Notes: generated by a model not told the origin, from the sequence alone. A stretch of DNA of 64,000 nucleotides from Flagellimonas marinaquae (GCF_003992675.1 NZ_RZMZ01000004.1:7501-71500); one strand, 5' to 3'; numbered from the stretch's first letter, positions 47,673-56,178 are shown. Translations and numbers: made by a program.

Positions 47673-48692
47673 ATGAAACAAATACCCTCAAAAATAGTAC
47701 GACAGATTTTTATTCTACTCTTGATTCTTATGATGGCAGGGTTGATTTTCTTGGAAATAGCCCCCTATTTCTCAGGTATTCTTGGTACGATTACCTTGTT
47801 TGTCCTTTTAAAAAGGCCCATGGAAAAGTTGGTGGACAAGGGATGGAATTCAACATTGTCCGCAATTCTTTTAATGTTGACCTCCTTTTTTATCATTTTA
47901 CTTCCCATCGTAGGAGCGTTTTTTATGCTTGGGAAACGGATCCGTATGGCTGTGGAAAATTCTGAGAAGATAACCTCCATGATCAAAACCCAATTACAAA
48001 CGCTCGAAGACTACATAGGTTTCAAGCTTACTTCACAGGTGGACGCCTCTGCAGTAACGGAATGGTTGACATCAAGTTTACAGGGACTTGCTGGAGGTAC
48101 CTTTAATGCTGTAATAGCCATTTCCGTAATGTATTTTTTATTGTTTTACATGCTCACCAATCAGAAAAAGTTATACCGGTCGCTTTATGAGTACATACCT
48201 ATTGGCAATCATAATTTGAAGATTATCGGAGATGAAGTCCGTGAAATTGTGCGTGCCAATACGTTAGGAATTCCATTGGTCGCTTTTGCACAGGGTTTGG
48301 TGGCCTTGATAGGTTTTCTGATTTTTGGGGTTGATAATGCTTTGTTTTGGGCTATCATGGTTACCATTGGTTCCATGATTCCCTTTGTAGGTAATCTGCT
48401 GGGGACTTTGCCCGTATTTGTATTGTCCCTATCCAACGGGGATAATTTTCAGGCTTGGGGTGTTTTGTTGTATGGATCCATAGTGGTCGCGTCTACCGAT
48501 AATCTAATTCGATTGTATGTGCTTAAAAAACTCGATGATGTTCACCCGCTTGTAACTATGATTGGGGTTTTGGTAGGTATCCCCTTATTTGGATTTATAG
48601 GTCTGGTTTTTGGTCCGTTACTGGTCAGTCTGTTTTTGGTAATCGTGCGCATTTATAAAAGAGAGTATGGAAAGGAAGGGACTGGACCCTGA
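47673..48692 (+). CDS. AI-2E family transporter
   Basis: 339 residues, eight predicted helices. The PF01594 pattern is visible: short cytosolic start, two helices (FILLLILMMAGLIFLEIAPYFSGILGTITLFVLL), a long periplasmic/amphipathic region with LTSQVDASAVTEWLTSSLQGL, and the block with GIPLVAFAQGLVALIGFLIFGVDNALFWAIMVTIGSMIPFVGNLLGTLPVFVL, IGVLVGIPLFGFIGLVFGPLL. Members export autoinducer-2 or act as ion antiporters, so the substrate is open. Confidence 0.9.
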   Translation: MKQIPSKIVRQIFILLLILMMAGLIFLEIAPYFSGILGTITLFVLLKRPMEKLVDKGWNSTLSAILLMLTSFFIILLPIVGAFFMLGKRIRMAVENSEKITSMIKTQLQTLEDYIGFKLTSQVDASAVTEWLTSSLQGLAGGTFNAVIAISVMYFLLFYMLTNQKKLYRSLYEYIPIGNHNLKIIGDEVREIVRANTLGIPLVAFAQGLVALIGFLIFGVDNALFWAIMVTIGSMIPFVGNLLGTLPVFVLSLSNGDNFQAWGVLLYGSIVVASTDNLIRLYVLKKLDDVHPLVTMIGVLVGIPLFGFIGLVFGPLLVSLFLVIVRIYKREYGKEGTGP

Positions 48693-49035
48693 TTAAAATA
48701 TAGGGTTGTTCTCAGCGATTTTTTGATTCCATCATTTTGGCATAGCCATCCTGATGTAACAGGAATTCCATAAATCGGTTTTTATTTGACGGTTCGCATA
48801 ACTTTTTCAGAGATACAAAAAAAGTATTGCAATAAATATTCCGTTGATCCAGAAGGGGCATTGGTCAACTCAAAAAGGGCATCCGTCAATTGGCCACTTC
48901 AAACATTATTAATTTCTCTACTTTTCGGTAAGCAAACCAAGCTTCATTTTAAAATGAAATATTTTCATAAGAAAAATATTACAAAAGGTACTTTTTTAAC
49001 CATCAATGCGTTTTTCAGGTAGAAAAAATACAACC
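48693..49035 (+). promoter_or_regulatory. Gene-free 343-bp stretch with a 21-bp-period direct repeat
   Basis: No convincing gene lies here; a 78-codon open frame (48786-49022) has poor composition and no homologue that I recognise. At 48853-48868 (AAGGGGCATTGGTCAA) and 48874-48889 (AAAGGGCATCCGTCAA) two copies agree in 13 of 16 positions and repeat at exactly 21 bp, two helical turns. This is the geometry of LytTR-type response-regulator operators. It lies about 150 bp upstream of the barrel gene at 49036. Confidence 0.5.
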
Positions 49036-49560
49036 ATGATTAAAAAAACCTTTGTATTGGCAATCCTAGTGATGGTTGCCATCAGTTATTCGTCCCATGC
49101 ACAGCATGTGGACCGTACCAGTTTTAAAGCAGGAGTCCATGTTGGTGTGCCAATAGGCGATATTTCCGATTTTTCCAATTTTGAGTTGGGTCTTGATCTT
49201 GGATATCATTGGTCCGTATCCGAAATGGTGGATGTTGGTTTGGCCACTGGATTTATGAATGCTTTTGGCAATACGTCGACCGAAGATATTGGCCCTGTAG
49301 CCGTAGAAGTTGATTTTCCGGACATCCAATACATTCCAGTCGCTGCGGCATTACGACTTTACCCGACTTATGATTTTAAATTGGGTGCCGATGTTGGATA
49401 CGCTGTTGGTGTAAACGAGGGCAACGATGGCGGATTCTACGTGCGCCCCATGATTGGATACAACATCAATGGGAATACCGAATTGAATGTTTCCTATACA
49501 ACGATAAGTGACGATTACGACTACTCGATGGTCGCCTTGGGATTGTTGTTTTTGTTTTAG
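49036..49560 (+). CDS. Outer-membrane beta-barrel (OmpX/OprF-like) protein
   Basis: 174 residues from the ATG at 49036, with a signal peptide (MIKKTFVLAILVMVAISYSSHAQ). The mature protein is a series of short strands with Gly/Tyr/Asp turns (GVHVGVPIGDISDF, LGLDLGYHWSVSEM, IPVAAALRLYPTY, KLGADVGYAVGVN, YNINGNTELNVSY, YSMVALGLLFLF), the last ending in aromatic/hydrophobic residues as required by BAM. It looks like an eight-stranded small barrel. Function unknown. Confidence 0.8.
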   Translation: MIKKTFVLAILVMVAISYSSHAQHVDRTSFKAGVHVGVPIGDISDFSNFELGLDLGYHWSVSEMVDVGLATGFMNAFGNTSTEDIGPVAVEVDFPDIQYIPVAAALRLYPTYDFKLGADVGYAVGVNEGNDGGFYVRPMIGYNINGNTELNVSYTTISDDYDYSMVALGLLFLF

Positions 49561-49637
49561 ATAGTAAAAAAGTAACTGTTCATAACCCCAAATCTTGCAA
49601 AAAAACATGAATATTAACCATTAATTATGTTTAGAAA

Positions 49638-50099
49638 ATGAGAAAATTACTTTTAGTTTTTGCAATTGGAATGCTTGGACATTTGGCGGTAAAGGCCCAA
49701 ACCAACTATCGGGCAGCCTTGGGATTGGGTGTCGATCTGTATGATGAGGCCACCTTTTTTGGGGCAACAGGGAAATACTTTTTTTCCGATAACCACGTGG
49801 GTCAGGGCGATTTGGGATTTGAGGACAATGCTACCATTGCTACATTTTTGTACTCCTATCACAAGGAATTTTTTAGGGCAAAAGGTTTACGTTGGTACGC
49901 TGGGGTAGGGCCAAGCATTATTTTTATCAAGAATTCGGATAACATTTTTGCGTTGCGCCCGCATTTAGGACTGGATTTTAAAGTGGACGGGGTCCCTTTT
50001 GTCATTAATTTTGACTGGCGTCCCTCGGTGGTACTAAGCGAATTTGGCGATAATCAAGTTGCCGCATTCGGCTTTGGCCTTCAGTTTGCCATTAACTAA
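49638..50099 (+). CDS. Outer-membrane beta-barrel protein, second of pair
   Basis: 153 residues. The signal MRKLLLVFAIGMLGHLAVKAQ is followed by strands (NYRAALGLGVDLYD, ATFFGATGKYFFSDNHVGQGDLGFED, LRWYAGVGPSIIFI, LRPHLGLDFKVDG, VPFVINFDWRPSVVL, AAFGFGLQFAIN). It differs in sequence from the barrel upstream but has the same size class. The gap is 77 bp, so they may be co-transcribed. It belongs to the accessory-looking block. Confidence 0.8.
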   Translation: MRKLLLVFAIGMLGHLAVKAQTNYRAALGLGVDLYDEATFFGATGKYFFSDNHVGQGDLGFEDNATIATFLYSYHKEFFRAKGLRWYAGVGPSIIFIKNSDNIFALRPHLGLDFKVDGVPFVINFDWRPSVVLSEFGDNQVAAFGFGLQFAIN

Positions 50100-50121
50100 A
50101 GAATAGAAAATAGCAGAATAA

Positions 50122-50254
50122 AGAGGCTGTCTAAAAAGCGGTAATAGTTGAATTTTGTCAGGTTGAGCGCAGTCGAAACCCATTGATTTTCAATGTGTCT
50201 TAAGTTCTCGACTGCGCTCGAACTGACAGGCAAACTGCTTTCTAGACAGTCTCT
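50122..50254. repeat. Nested palindromic (REP/MITE-like) element
   Basis: A three-tier inverted repeat. The outer arms 50122-50139 and 50237-50254 match in 16 of 18 positions. The middle arms 50156-50176 and 50208-50228 match in 19 of 21 around the GAGCGCAGTCGA motif. The inner hairpin is CATTGA/TCAATG at 50181-50195. I recall TTGAGCGCAGTCGA-type palindromes as dispersed in Flavobacteriaceae genomes. The outer GGCTGTCTAAAAAG is like an IS terminal repeat. There is no ORF inside. It may also terminate the upstream barrel gene. Confidence 0.75.
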
Positions 50255-50267
50255 TTTCTTTTTATTG

Positions 50268-50275
50268 TATTTTTG
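50268..50275 (+). promoter_or_regulatory. -7 box of aroQ
   Basis: TATTTTTG lies 5 bp before the aroQ ATG, a near-leaderless arrangement that mirrors the xerD box on the other side of the intervening block. Confidence 0.45.
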
Positions 50276-50280
50276 AAGGC

Positions 50281-50697
50281 ATGAAATTGATCATTATCAA
50301 CGGACCCAATCTGAACCTCTTGGGAAAACGTGAGCCCGAAATCTACGGGAGTACTACTTTTGAGGACTATTTTGCTACGCTTCAAAACAAGTTTCCCAAT
50401 GTGGAATTGACATATTATCAGTCCAATATTGAAGGGGAGATCATAGCCAAAATTCAGGAAGTTGGGTTCGATTACGACGGTATCATTCTAAATGCGGCTG
50501 CCTATACGCATACCTCTGTTGGTATCGGTGATGCAGTTAAAGCTGTGGAATCTCCGGTAATCGAGGTGCATATTTCCAATACGCACGAGCGTGAGGCGTA
50601 TCGCCATGTATCTTACATCGCACCGGTCGCCAAAGGCGTAATTCTGGGATTTGGCCTCAAGAGTTACGATTTGGCCATCCAGAGTTTTTTAGGCTAG
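50281..50697 (+). CDS. aroQ: Type II 3-dehydroquinate dehydratase
   Basis: 138 residues, standard length. LIIINGPNLNLLGKREPEIYG carries the flexible-loop Arg and Tyr; YYQSNIEGEII, GIILNAAAYTHTSVGIGDAV and VIEVHISNTHEREAYRHVSYIAPVAKGVILGFG hold the catalytic His and substrate loop. It makes 3-dehydroshikimate in the shikimate pathway. It overlaps the convergent DUF3817 gene by 9 bp. Confidence 0.95.
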   Translation: MKLIIINGPNLNLLGKREPEIYGSTTFEDYFATLQNKFPNVELTYYQSNIEGEIIAKIQEVGFDYDGIILNAAAYTHTSVGIGDAVKAVESPVIEVHISNTHEREAYRHVSYIAPVAKGVILGFGLKSYDLAIQSFLG

Positions 50698-50970
50698 CTC
50701 TTTCAAGTATTTCTTATCCGCGTAGAACGTCCCGAAGGGAAGGAGGGAAGCCACAAAAAGAATGATGAACCTTCTGAGCTTCCATTTGCGTTCCCAACAA
50801 AAAACAATGGCCACCACTACGTAAAGAATGAACAATACTCCATGAACCATTCCAACTACCAGATTTGGTTCAGGAATATCCGCCCAATACTTCAACGGCA
50901 TGGTCATTCCGAAAAGGAGTAGATAGGAAATACCTTCTAAAATAGCAGTGGCCCTAAAAATCTTCAGCAT
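50689..50970 (-). CDS. DUF3817 domain membrane protein
   Basis: 93 residues with three hydrophobic helices (about 10-26, 38-60, 68-85). ATAILEGISYLLLFGMTMPLKYW and GMVHGVLFILYVV match DUF3817, a small integral-membrane family of unknown role often annotated YdzA-like. It lies 3 bp after the lpd stop and is probably co-transcribed with it. Confidence 0.85.
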   Translation of the reverse strand: MLKIFRATAILEGISYLLLFGMTMPLKYWADIPEPNLVVGMVHGVLFILYVVVAIVFCWERKWKLRRFIILFVASLLPFGTFYADKKYLKELA

Positions 50971-50973
50971 ACG

Positions 50974-52365
50974 TTATAGGTGGATTACTTCATCGTAAGC
51001 ATCCGCAACTGCTTCCATAACCGCTTCGCTCATGGTAGGGTGTGGGTGGACCGCTTTAAGTACTTCATGCCCGGTGGTCTCCAATTTTCTGGCCACTACG
51101 GCTTCCGCGATCATGTCGGTTACACCAACGCCGATCATATGGCAACCCAACCATTCTCCGTATTTGGCATCAAAAATCACCTTTACAAACCCATCAGGAG
51201 TTCCGGCCGCTTTGGCCTTACCACTCGCTGAAAACGGGAATTTACCAATTTTAAGTTCGTATCCTTTTTCTTTGGCTTGCTTCTCCGTCAATCCAACAGA
51301 GGCAATTTCGGGGATACAGTAGGTACACCCTGGAATGTTTCCGTAATCCAGCGGTTCTACGTGCATTCCGGCCAACTTTTCCACACAGATAATCCCTTCT
51401 GCGGAGGCTACGTGAGCCAATGCCTGACCTGGTGTTACGTCGCCAATGGCAAAGTAACCCGGTATGTTGGTTTGGTAGTAATCGTTCACCAATATTTTGT
51501 CACGGTCTGTGGCAATGCCCACATCTTCCAATCCGATATTTTCGATATTGGTTTTGATCCCAACTGCGGAAAGCACTATGTCCGCTTCCAATACTTCTTC
51601 GCCTTTTTGGGTCTTCACCGTGGCCTTGACCCCGTCACCGGAGGTATCCACTTTGGTCACCTCTGCGGAGGTCTTGATTTTTATACCTGATTTTTTGAAG
51701 TTACGTTCCAACTGTTTGGAGATATCCTCGTCCTCTACGGGAACAATGTTCGGCATGTATTCCACTACGGTAACTTCGGTACCCATGGAGTGATAGAAAT
51801 AGGCAAACTCCATACCTATGGCACCGCTACCGACAACAATCATTTTCTTGGGCTGTTTTTCCAAGGTCATAGCCTCACGGTACCCAATCACTTTTTTGCC
51901 ATCTTGGGGAAGGCTAGGCAATTCGCGGCTGCGAGCTCCAGTGGCAATGATAATGTGGTCTGCTGCGTATTCCGTAGTATCACCGTTCTCAGCTTTTACT
52001 TCTACTTTTTTTCCTTTTTTCAGCTTTCCAAATCCATTGATGACCTCGATTTTGTTCTTTTTCATCAAAAATTGGACGCCCTTGCTCATGCCATCGGCTA
52101 CGCTACGGCTTCTCTTTACCACTGCATCAAAATCGTGCGATACATCTTTGGCATTCAAACCATAATCCTCGGCATGCTTTAAATATTCGAACACCTGAGC
52201 AGATTTAAGAAGGGCCTTGGTAGGGATACACCCCCAATTAAGACATACACCTCCCAAACTTTCTTTTTCTATAATGGCTGTTTTGAAACCTAATTGTGAT
52301 GCCCGTATGGCAGTAACATATCCACCTGGACCACTTCCCAAAACAATTATATCGAACTTGCTCAT
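50974..52365 (-). CDS. lpdA: Dihydrolipoyl dehydrogenase
   Basis: 463 residues. GSGPGGYVTAIRASQLG binds FAD, GGVCLNWGCIPTK has the redox-active disulfide (C-x4-C), VVGSGAIGMEFAYFYHSMG binds NAD, YFAIGDVTPGQALAHVASAEG is the second FAD site, and HPHPTMSEAV has the catalytic His-Glu pair. It reoxidises lipoamide in 2-oxoacid dehydrogenase complexes and the glycine cleavage system. A full TTG-N21-TACTTTTG promoter lies 52 bp upstream. Confidence 0.95.
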   Translation of the reverse strand: MSKFDIIVLGSGPGGYVTAIRASQLGFKTAIIEKESLGGVCLNWGCIPTKALLKSAQVFEYLKHAEDYGLNAKDVSHDFDAVVKRSRSVADGMSKGVQFLMKKNKIEVINGFGKLKKGKKVEVKAENGDTTEYAADHIIIATGARSRELPSLPQDGKKVIGYREAMTLEKQPKKMIVVGSGAIGMEFAYFYHSMGTEVTVVEYMPNIVPVEDEDISKQLERNFKKSGIKIKTSAEVTKVDTSGDGVKATVKTQKGEEVLEADIVLSAVGIKTNIENIGLEDVGIATDRDKILVNDYYQTNIPGYFAIGDVTPGQALAHVASAEGIICVEKLAGMHVEPLDYGNIPGCTYCIPEIASVGLTEKQAKEKGYELKIGKFPFSASGKAKAAGTPDGFVKVIFDAKYGEWLGCHMIGVGVTDMIAEAVVARKLETTGHEVLKAVHPHPTMSEAVMEAVADAYDEVIHL

Positions 52366-52416
52366 TAGATTTTGATTTTAGTTGTTAGATAAAAACCTGC
52401 CGTTGAATGGCAGCTG

Positions 52417-52448
52417 CAAAAGTACGCAAAACCATATCCAATTCCCAA
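52417..52448 (-). promoter_or_regulatory. Promoter of lpdA
   Basis: On the reverse strand TTG (52448-52446), 21 bp, then TACTTTTG (52424-52417) is a full match to the Bacteroidota promoter, leaving a leader of about 45-50 bases before the ATG. Confidence 0.65.
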
Positions 52449-52511
52449 GTCGAAAAACTCAAATTTGGATTCGTTTGTGAAATCTGAACCTTTGGTTGTT
52501 CGAGGAATAAA

Positions 52512-52916
52512 TTAAGCCTCTGGGTCGAAATCGATGCTCACCGAATTGATGCAGTACCGTTGCCCTGTGGTTTCCCGTGGCCCGTCGTTAAAAACATGCC
52601 CCAAATGACTACCGCAGTTGGCACAGACCGTTTCCGTGCGTACCATGCCGTGACTGGTATCCCGGATATATTCGATGGCACCTTCAACAGCTTGGTCAAA
52701 AGAGGGCCATCCGCAACCACTTTCAAATTTGTGGCCGCTTTCAAACAGCTTGGCATTGCAGGCCTTACAATGGTAGCTTCCATTTTCAAAATGGAGGTCG
52801 AACTTTCCTGTATAGGGTCTTTCTGTGCCCTTTTGCCTGAGGACATAATACTCCTCTGGGGAAAGTTGTTGTTTCCATTCTTCTTCGGTCTTGTTTACTC
52901 CATATTTTTTGTTCAT
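52512..52916 (-). CDS. msrB: Peptide-methionine (R)-S-oxide reductase, cytoplasmic
   Basis: 134 residues from the Met at 52916; the frame is open further up, into the upstream paralogue, but MNKKYGVNKTEEEWK is the natural start. Zinc pairs are CKAC and CANC, and the catalytic Cys is in GQRYCINSVSIDF. GCGWPSFDQA and HLGHVFNDGP are also conserved. It repairs the R-epimer of methionine sulfoxide in proteins. There is no signal peptide. It follows the lipoprotein msrB by 19 bp. Confidence 0.93.
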   Translation of the reverse strand: MNKKYGVNKTEEEWKQQLSPEEYYVLRQKGTERPYTGKFDLHFENGSYHCKACNAKLFESGHKFESGCGWPSFDQAVEGAIEYIRDTSHGMVRTETVCANCGSHLGHVFNDGPRETTGQRYCINSVSIDFDPEA

Positions 52917-52935
52917 AGCCCTTTTTTGTGCCAAA

Positions 52936-53427
52936 TTATGGGTTATCTGGAATAAAATCAAGGGCCGCACCATTGATACAGTGCCTTTTTCCGGTGGTAT
53001 TTCGCGGACCATCATTAAATACGTGCCCCAAGTGCCCTCCGCACACGGTGCAGTGCTCCTCGGTTCTGGCTACTCCAATTTTGTAATCCACGTCGTAGGC
53101 GACATTTCCCTCGATTTCTCGATCAAAGCTGGGCCATCCTGTCCCGGAGTCAAATTTATGTTCACTTTTAAAAAGGGGAGTCCCACAACCGGCACAAACG
53201 TAGGTTCCTTTTTCTTTAATGTCCAAGAGCTCACTGGAAAAGGCATTTTCGGTGGCCGCTTTGCGCAGTACGTAGTATTCCATATCGGTAAGTTCAGCAC
53301 GCCATTCGGCATCGGTTTTATTGACCTTGAACGATGTTTCTTTTTCAGCTTCTTTTTTCTCTTCCTGTGAAGTTCCCTTGCATCCGGCAAAAATGACCAA
53401 GGCAAATACTAGCAATCTTTTTCCCAT
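52936..53427 (-). CDS. msrB: Peptide-methionine (R)-S-oxide reductase, lipoprotein
   Basis: 163 residues. MGKRLLVFALVIFAGC is a lipoprotein signal with Cys16 in FAGC, followed by a Glu/Lys-rich tether. The MsrB domain is complete: zinc pairs CAGC and CTVC, GTGWPSFDREI, HLGHVFNDGP and catalytic Cys in GKRHCINGAALDF. An exported MsrB needs electrons from a periplasmic thiol system, not visible here. It is first of a tandem pair and probably protects envelope proteins. Confidence 0.92.
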   Translation of the reverse strand: MGKRLLVFALVIFAGCKGTSQEEKKEAEKETSFKVNKTDAEWRAELTDMEYYVLRKAATENAFSSELLDIKEKGTYVCAGCGTPLFKSEHKFDSGTGWPSFDREIEGNVAYDVDYKIGVARTEEHCTVCGGHLGHVFNDGPRNTTGKRHCINGAALDFIPDNP

Positions 53428-53481
53428 TCTTGAATTTTTATAGTTTGACGAAATTTTATAGCCATCCTTTCATAATAACAT

Positions 53482-53513
53482 AAAAAAAGTCCCATTGGTT
53501 TTCAATGAGACTT
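53482..53513 (-). terminator. Terminator of the collagen-like gene
   Basis: AAGTC/GACTT and CATTG/CAATG stem arms (53487-53497 with 53503-53513) with one C-A mismatch, closing a 5-nt loop, followed on the reverse strand by a T7 run. It lies just beyond the stop of the gene at 53535. Confidence 0.75.
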
Positions 53514-53534
53514 AAGATACCATTTTTGTATGAT

Positions 53535-54113
53535 TTATTGAATATCCAACTGGATAACCTGCTCTTCATTTATTTGCAATTTGGACATCACGCTTTCAAT
53601 ATTGGAAGCATCAAAATCGGCAGACTGTGCATATTCACTTGGTATGAATACAATTCGGAACAGCTGGTTGTCCGTAAAGTCGGTGCTGAGGGTGGACAAA
53701 TCGAAATTACCATCAATAAATAGTTCTACATCCACAAAGGTGTGGGCAAAAACGTATTGTATGGTACCTTCGTTCAAAAAGTAGTTCTGTGGTATTTGGG
53801 TCCAGGCATCGGCAGTGGAACCATCGCTTAGTTCTATCACACCATCGTGTCGGTATACCAATACGGCATCCGATTCAAAGACCTCAAAATTGGTGACATC
53901 GGAAAAGGTAATCAACGTACTGAAGAGATTGGCTTGGGCATCATAGCCAAAGTCAACTCCCTCTACTTCCACGACCTGTCCTTGGATACCTGGAGCGCCG
54001 GGAGCACCATCTAGGCCGTCCAACCCGTCAAAACCCGGAGGGCCCTGTGGGCCTTCGCAAGCCGCAAAAACAAAAACGATAACTGCTCCTAAAATTGTAC
54101 TAAATTTATTCAT
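53535..54113 (-). CDS. Lipoprotein with short collagen-like repeat
   Basis: 192 residues. The signal MNKFSTILGAVIVFVFAAC ends at lipobox Cys19. Directly after it residues 21-45 are an eight-triplet Gly-X-Y run (GPQGPPGFDGLDGLDGAPGA...), enough for a short collagen-like triple helix. The rest (about 48-192) is beta-rich with acidic surface and no family that I recognise. I infer a trimeric outer-membrane lipoprotein with the collagen stalk next to the membrane; no function can be assigned. Confidence 0.8.
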   Translation of the reverse strand: MNKFSTILGAVIVFVFAACEGPQGPPGFDGLDGLDGAPGAPGIQGQVVEVEGVDFGYDAQANLFSTLITFSDVTNFEVFESDAVLVYRHDGVIELSDGSTADAWTQIPQNYFLNEGTIQYVFAHTFVDVELFIDGNFDLSTLSTDFTDNQLFRIVFIPSEYAQSADFDASNIESVMSKLQINEEQVIQLDIQ

Positions 54114-54274
54114 GATTTTTGGATTTTGGATTTGTGTTCTATTATCTATTAACGTGGTAAAATCAAAAAGCGTTCCATTTTTTAAAAAATGTGGATTCCA
54201 CTATCAAACCTGTGGTCAAAATCGTATTCTTCCACAAAGATGCGTATTATTGTATAAGCACTAAATGCACTTTT

Positions 54275-56170
54275 ATGTCAAAGGTAGTTCCACACAGTTT
54301 TTTTACGGAGTTTGATATCAATCTTTTTAGGTCGGGAAAGCATTTTCGGCTGTATGATAAGTTAGGGTCGCATCTCACCGAAGTCGATGGGGTAAAGGGA
54401 ACCTATTTTGCTGTTTGGGCGCCCTCGGCCAAGTCGGTTAGCGTGATTGGTGATTTTAACTATTGGACTGCTGGAGAGCACCAATTGAATGTTCGCTGGG
54501 ACAGCAGCGGAATCTGGGAGGGTTTTATTCCGGGAGTTGACAAAGGAATCAAGTACAAATACAAAATACAATCCCATAACAACGATATCTGGACCGAAAA
54601 GGCGGACCCATTTGCTCGTTTCTGTGAGCAACCTCCGCAAACGGCTTCCTTGGTCTGGGACGACCATTATAAATGGAAGGACCACGATTGGATGGAAACC
54701 CGCCAAGAAAAGAATGCGTTGGACAAACCTTTTTCCGTCTATGAGGTCCATTTGGGTTCATGGAAAAAAAAGAATGGATGGCAATGGCTCAGCTATTTGG
54801 AATTGGCAAAGGAATTGGCCGACTATGTGGAAGAAATGGGATTCACCCATGTGGAATTTATGCCCATCATGGAGTACCCGTACGACCCTTCTTGGGGATA
54901 TCAGCTCACAGGTTATTTTGCCCCCACCTCCCGTTTTGGCAAGCCAGAAGACTTTAAGGTTTTGGTAGATGCCTTGCACCAGCGTGGCATTGGCGTAATT
55001 CTGGATTGGGTCCCTTCGCACTTCCCCGAAGATGCACATGGACTCGGTTTTTTTGATGGTTCCCACTTATACGAACATCCCGATAGGCGAAGAGGGTACC
55101 ATCCCGATTGGAAGAGTCTCATCTTTAATTACGGGAGAAATGAGGTACGGGCATTTTTGATCAGTAATGCCATTTTTTGGCTCGATCAATACCATGTGGA
55201 CGGATTGCGCGTGGATGCTGTGGCCTCCATGCTCTATTTGGATTATTCCCGTGAAGATGGAGAATGGGAGCCCAATATTTACGGAAACAACGAAAATTTG
55301 GAAGCCATATCCTTCTTGCAAGAAATGAACCAAGAGGTCTATGCCAGTTTTAAAGGAGTACAGACCATTGCAGAAGAATCCACCGCTTTTACGGGAGTTA
55401 CCAAACCCGTCCATTACGGAGGGCTGGGTTTTGGCATGAAATGGATGATGGGCTGGATGCACGACACCTTGGAGTTCTTTAAAAAAGACCCGATACATCG
55501 CTCGTATGATTTGAACTCCATCAGTTTTAGCCTTACCTACGCCTTTACGGAAAATTTTATGCTGCCATTTTCACATGATGAGGTGGTATATGGCAAACAA
55601 TCCTTACTGTACCGAATGCCAGGGGATGAATGGCAACGCTTTGCCAATTTGAGGTTGCTGTATGGTTATATGTTTACACATCCAGGGGGCAATTTATTGT
55701 TCATGGGAGGTGAATTTGGACAGTCCTCCGAATGGAATTTTCAAGAAAGTTTGGATTGGCATTTGACACAGTACGACTTTCATTCGGGAATTCAGGAGGT
55801 CATCAAAGACTTGAACAAACTATACAAAACCAGTCCGGCACTGTACGAAAAACAATTTAGCCCCGAAGGATTTCAGTGGATTGAATATAACGATCAGGAG
55901 AACTCGGTGATTTCATACATCCGTAAAGGAAGCGACCCAAAGGACGATTTGATCATTGTTTGTAATTTCACCCCGGTACCAAGAGAAAATTATAGGGTGG
56001 GGGTAGCTAAAAACAGTACGCTCAAATTGGTCTTCAACAGTGATGACAAAAAATACTCGGGAAGCGGAATGGGCAAAAAGACCATGAAACCTTCCAAAAC
56101 CAAATGGAACGGACAGGAGCAGTCCGTTTTGATGAATCTTCCGCCTTTGGGCGTGGTCGTGTACCGATAA
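54275..56170 (+). CDS. glgB: 1,4-alpha-glucan branching enzyme
   Basis: 631 residues from the ATG at 54275; the frame is open upstream but MSKVVPHSFFTEFDINLFRSGKHFRLYD is the natural start. An N-terminal CBM48 beta-sandwich (GTYFAVWAPSAKSVSVIGDFNYW) precedes the GH13 barrel with DWVPSHF, nucleophile Asp in DGLRVDAVASML, acid Glu in QTIAEEST and the third Asp in FSHDEVVYGK, and a C-terminal beta domain. It makes alpha-1,6 branches in glycogen. Neither glgA nor glgC is in the window, and GH31 follows. Confidence 0.95.
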   Translation: MSKVVPHSFFTEFDINLFRSGKHFRLYDKLGSHLTEVDGVKGTYFAVWAPSAKSVSVIGDFNYWTAGEHQLNVRWDSSGIWEGFIPGVDKGIKYKYKIQSHNNDIWTEKADPFARFCEQPPQTASLVWDDHYKWKDHDWMETRQEKNALDKPFSVYEVHLGSWKKKNGWQWLSYLELAKELADYVEEMGFTHVEFMPIMEYPYDPSWGYQLTGYFAPTSRFGKPEDFKVLVDALHQRGIGVILDWVPSHFPEDAHGLGFFDGSHLYEHPDRRRGYHPDWKSLIFNYGRNEVRAFLISNAIFWLDQYHVDGLRVDAVASMLYLDYSREDGEWEPNIYGNNENLEAISFLQEMNQEVYASFKGVQTIAEESTAFTGVTKPVHYGGLGFGMKWMMGWMHDTLEFFKKDPIHRSYDLNSISFSLTYAFTENFMLPFSHDEVVYGKQSLLYRMPGDEWQRFANLRLLYGYMFTHPGGNLLFMGGEFGQSSEWNFQESLDWHLTQYDFHSGIQEVIKDLNKLYKTSPALYEKQFSPEGFQWIEYNDQENSVISYIRKGSDPKDDLIIVCNFTPVPRENYRVGVAKNSTLKLVFNSDDKKYSGSGMGKKTMKPSKTKWNGQEQSVLMNLPPLGVVVYR

Positions 56171-56178
56171 AAGGAAAG

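Noticed and set aside
48786..49022. 78-codon open frame upstream of the barrel gene
   Set aside because: No start context, no known family, poor composition, and it contains the putative operator repeats.
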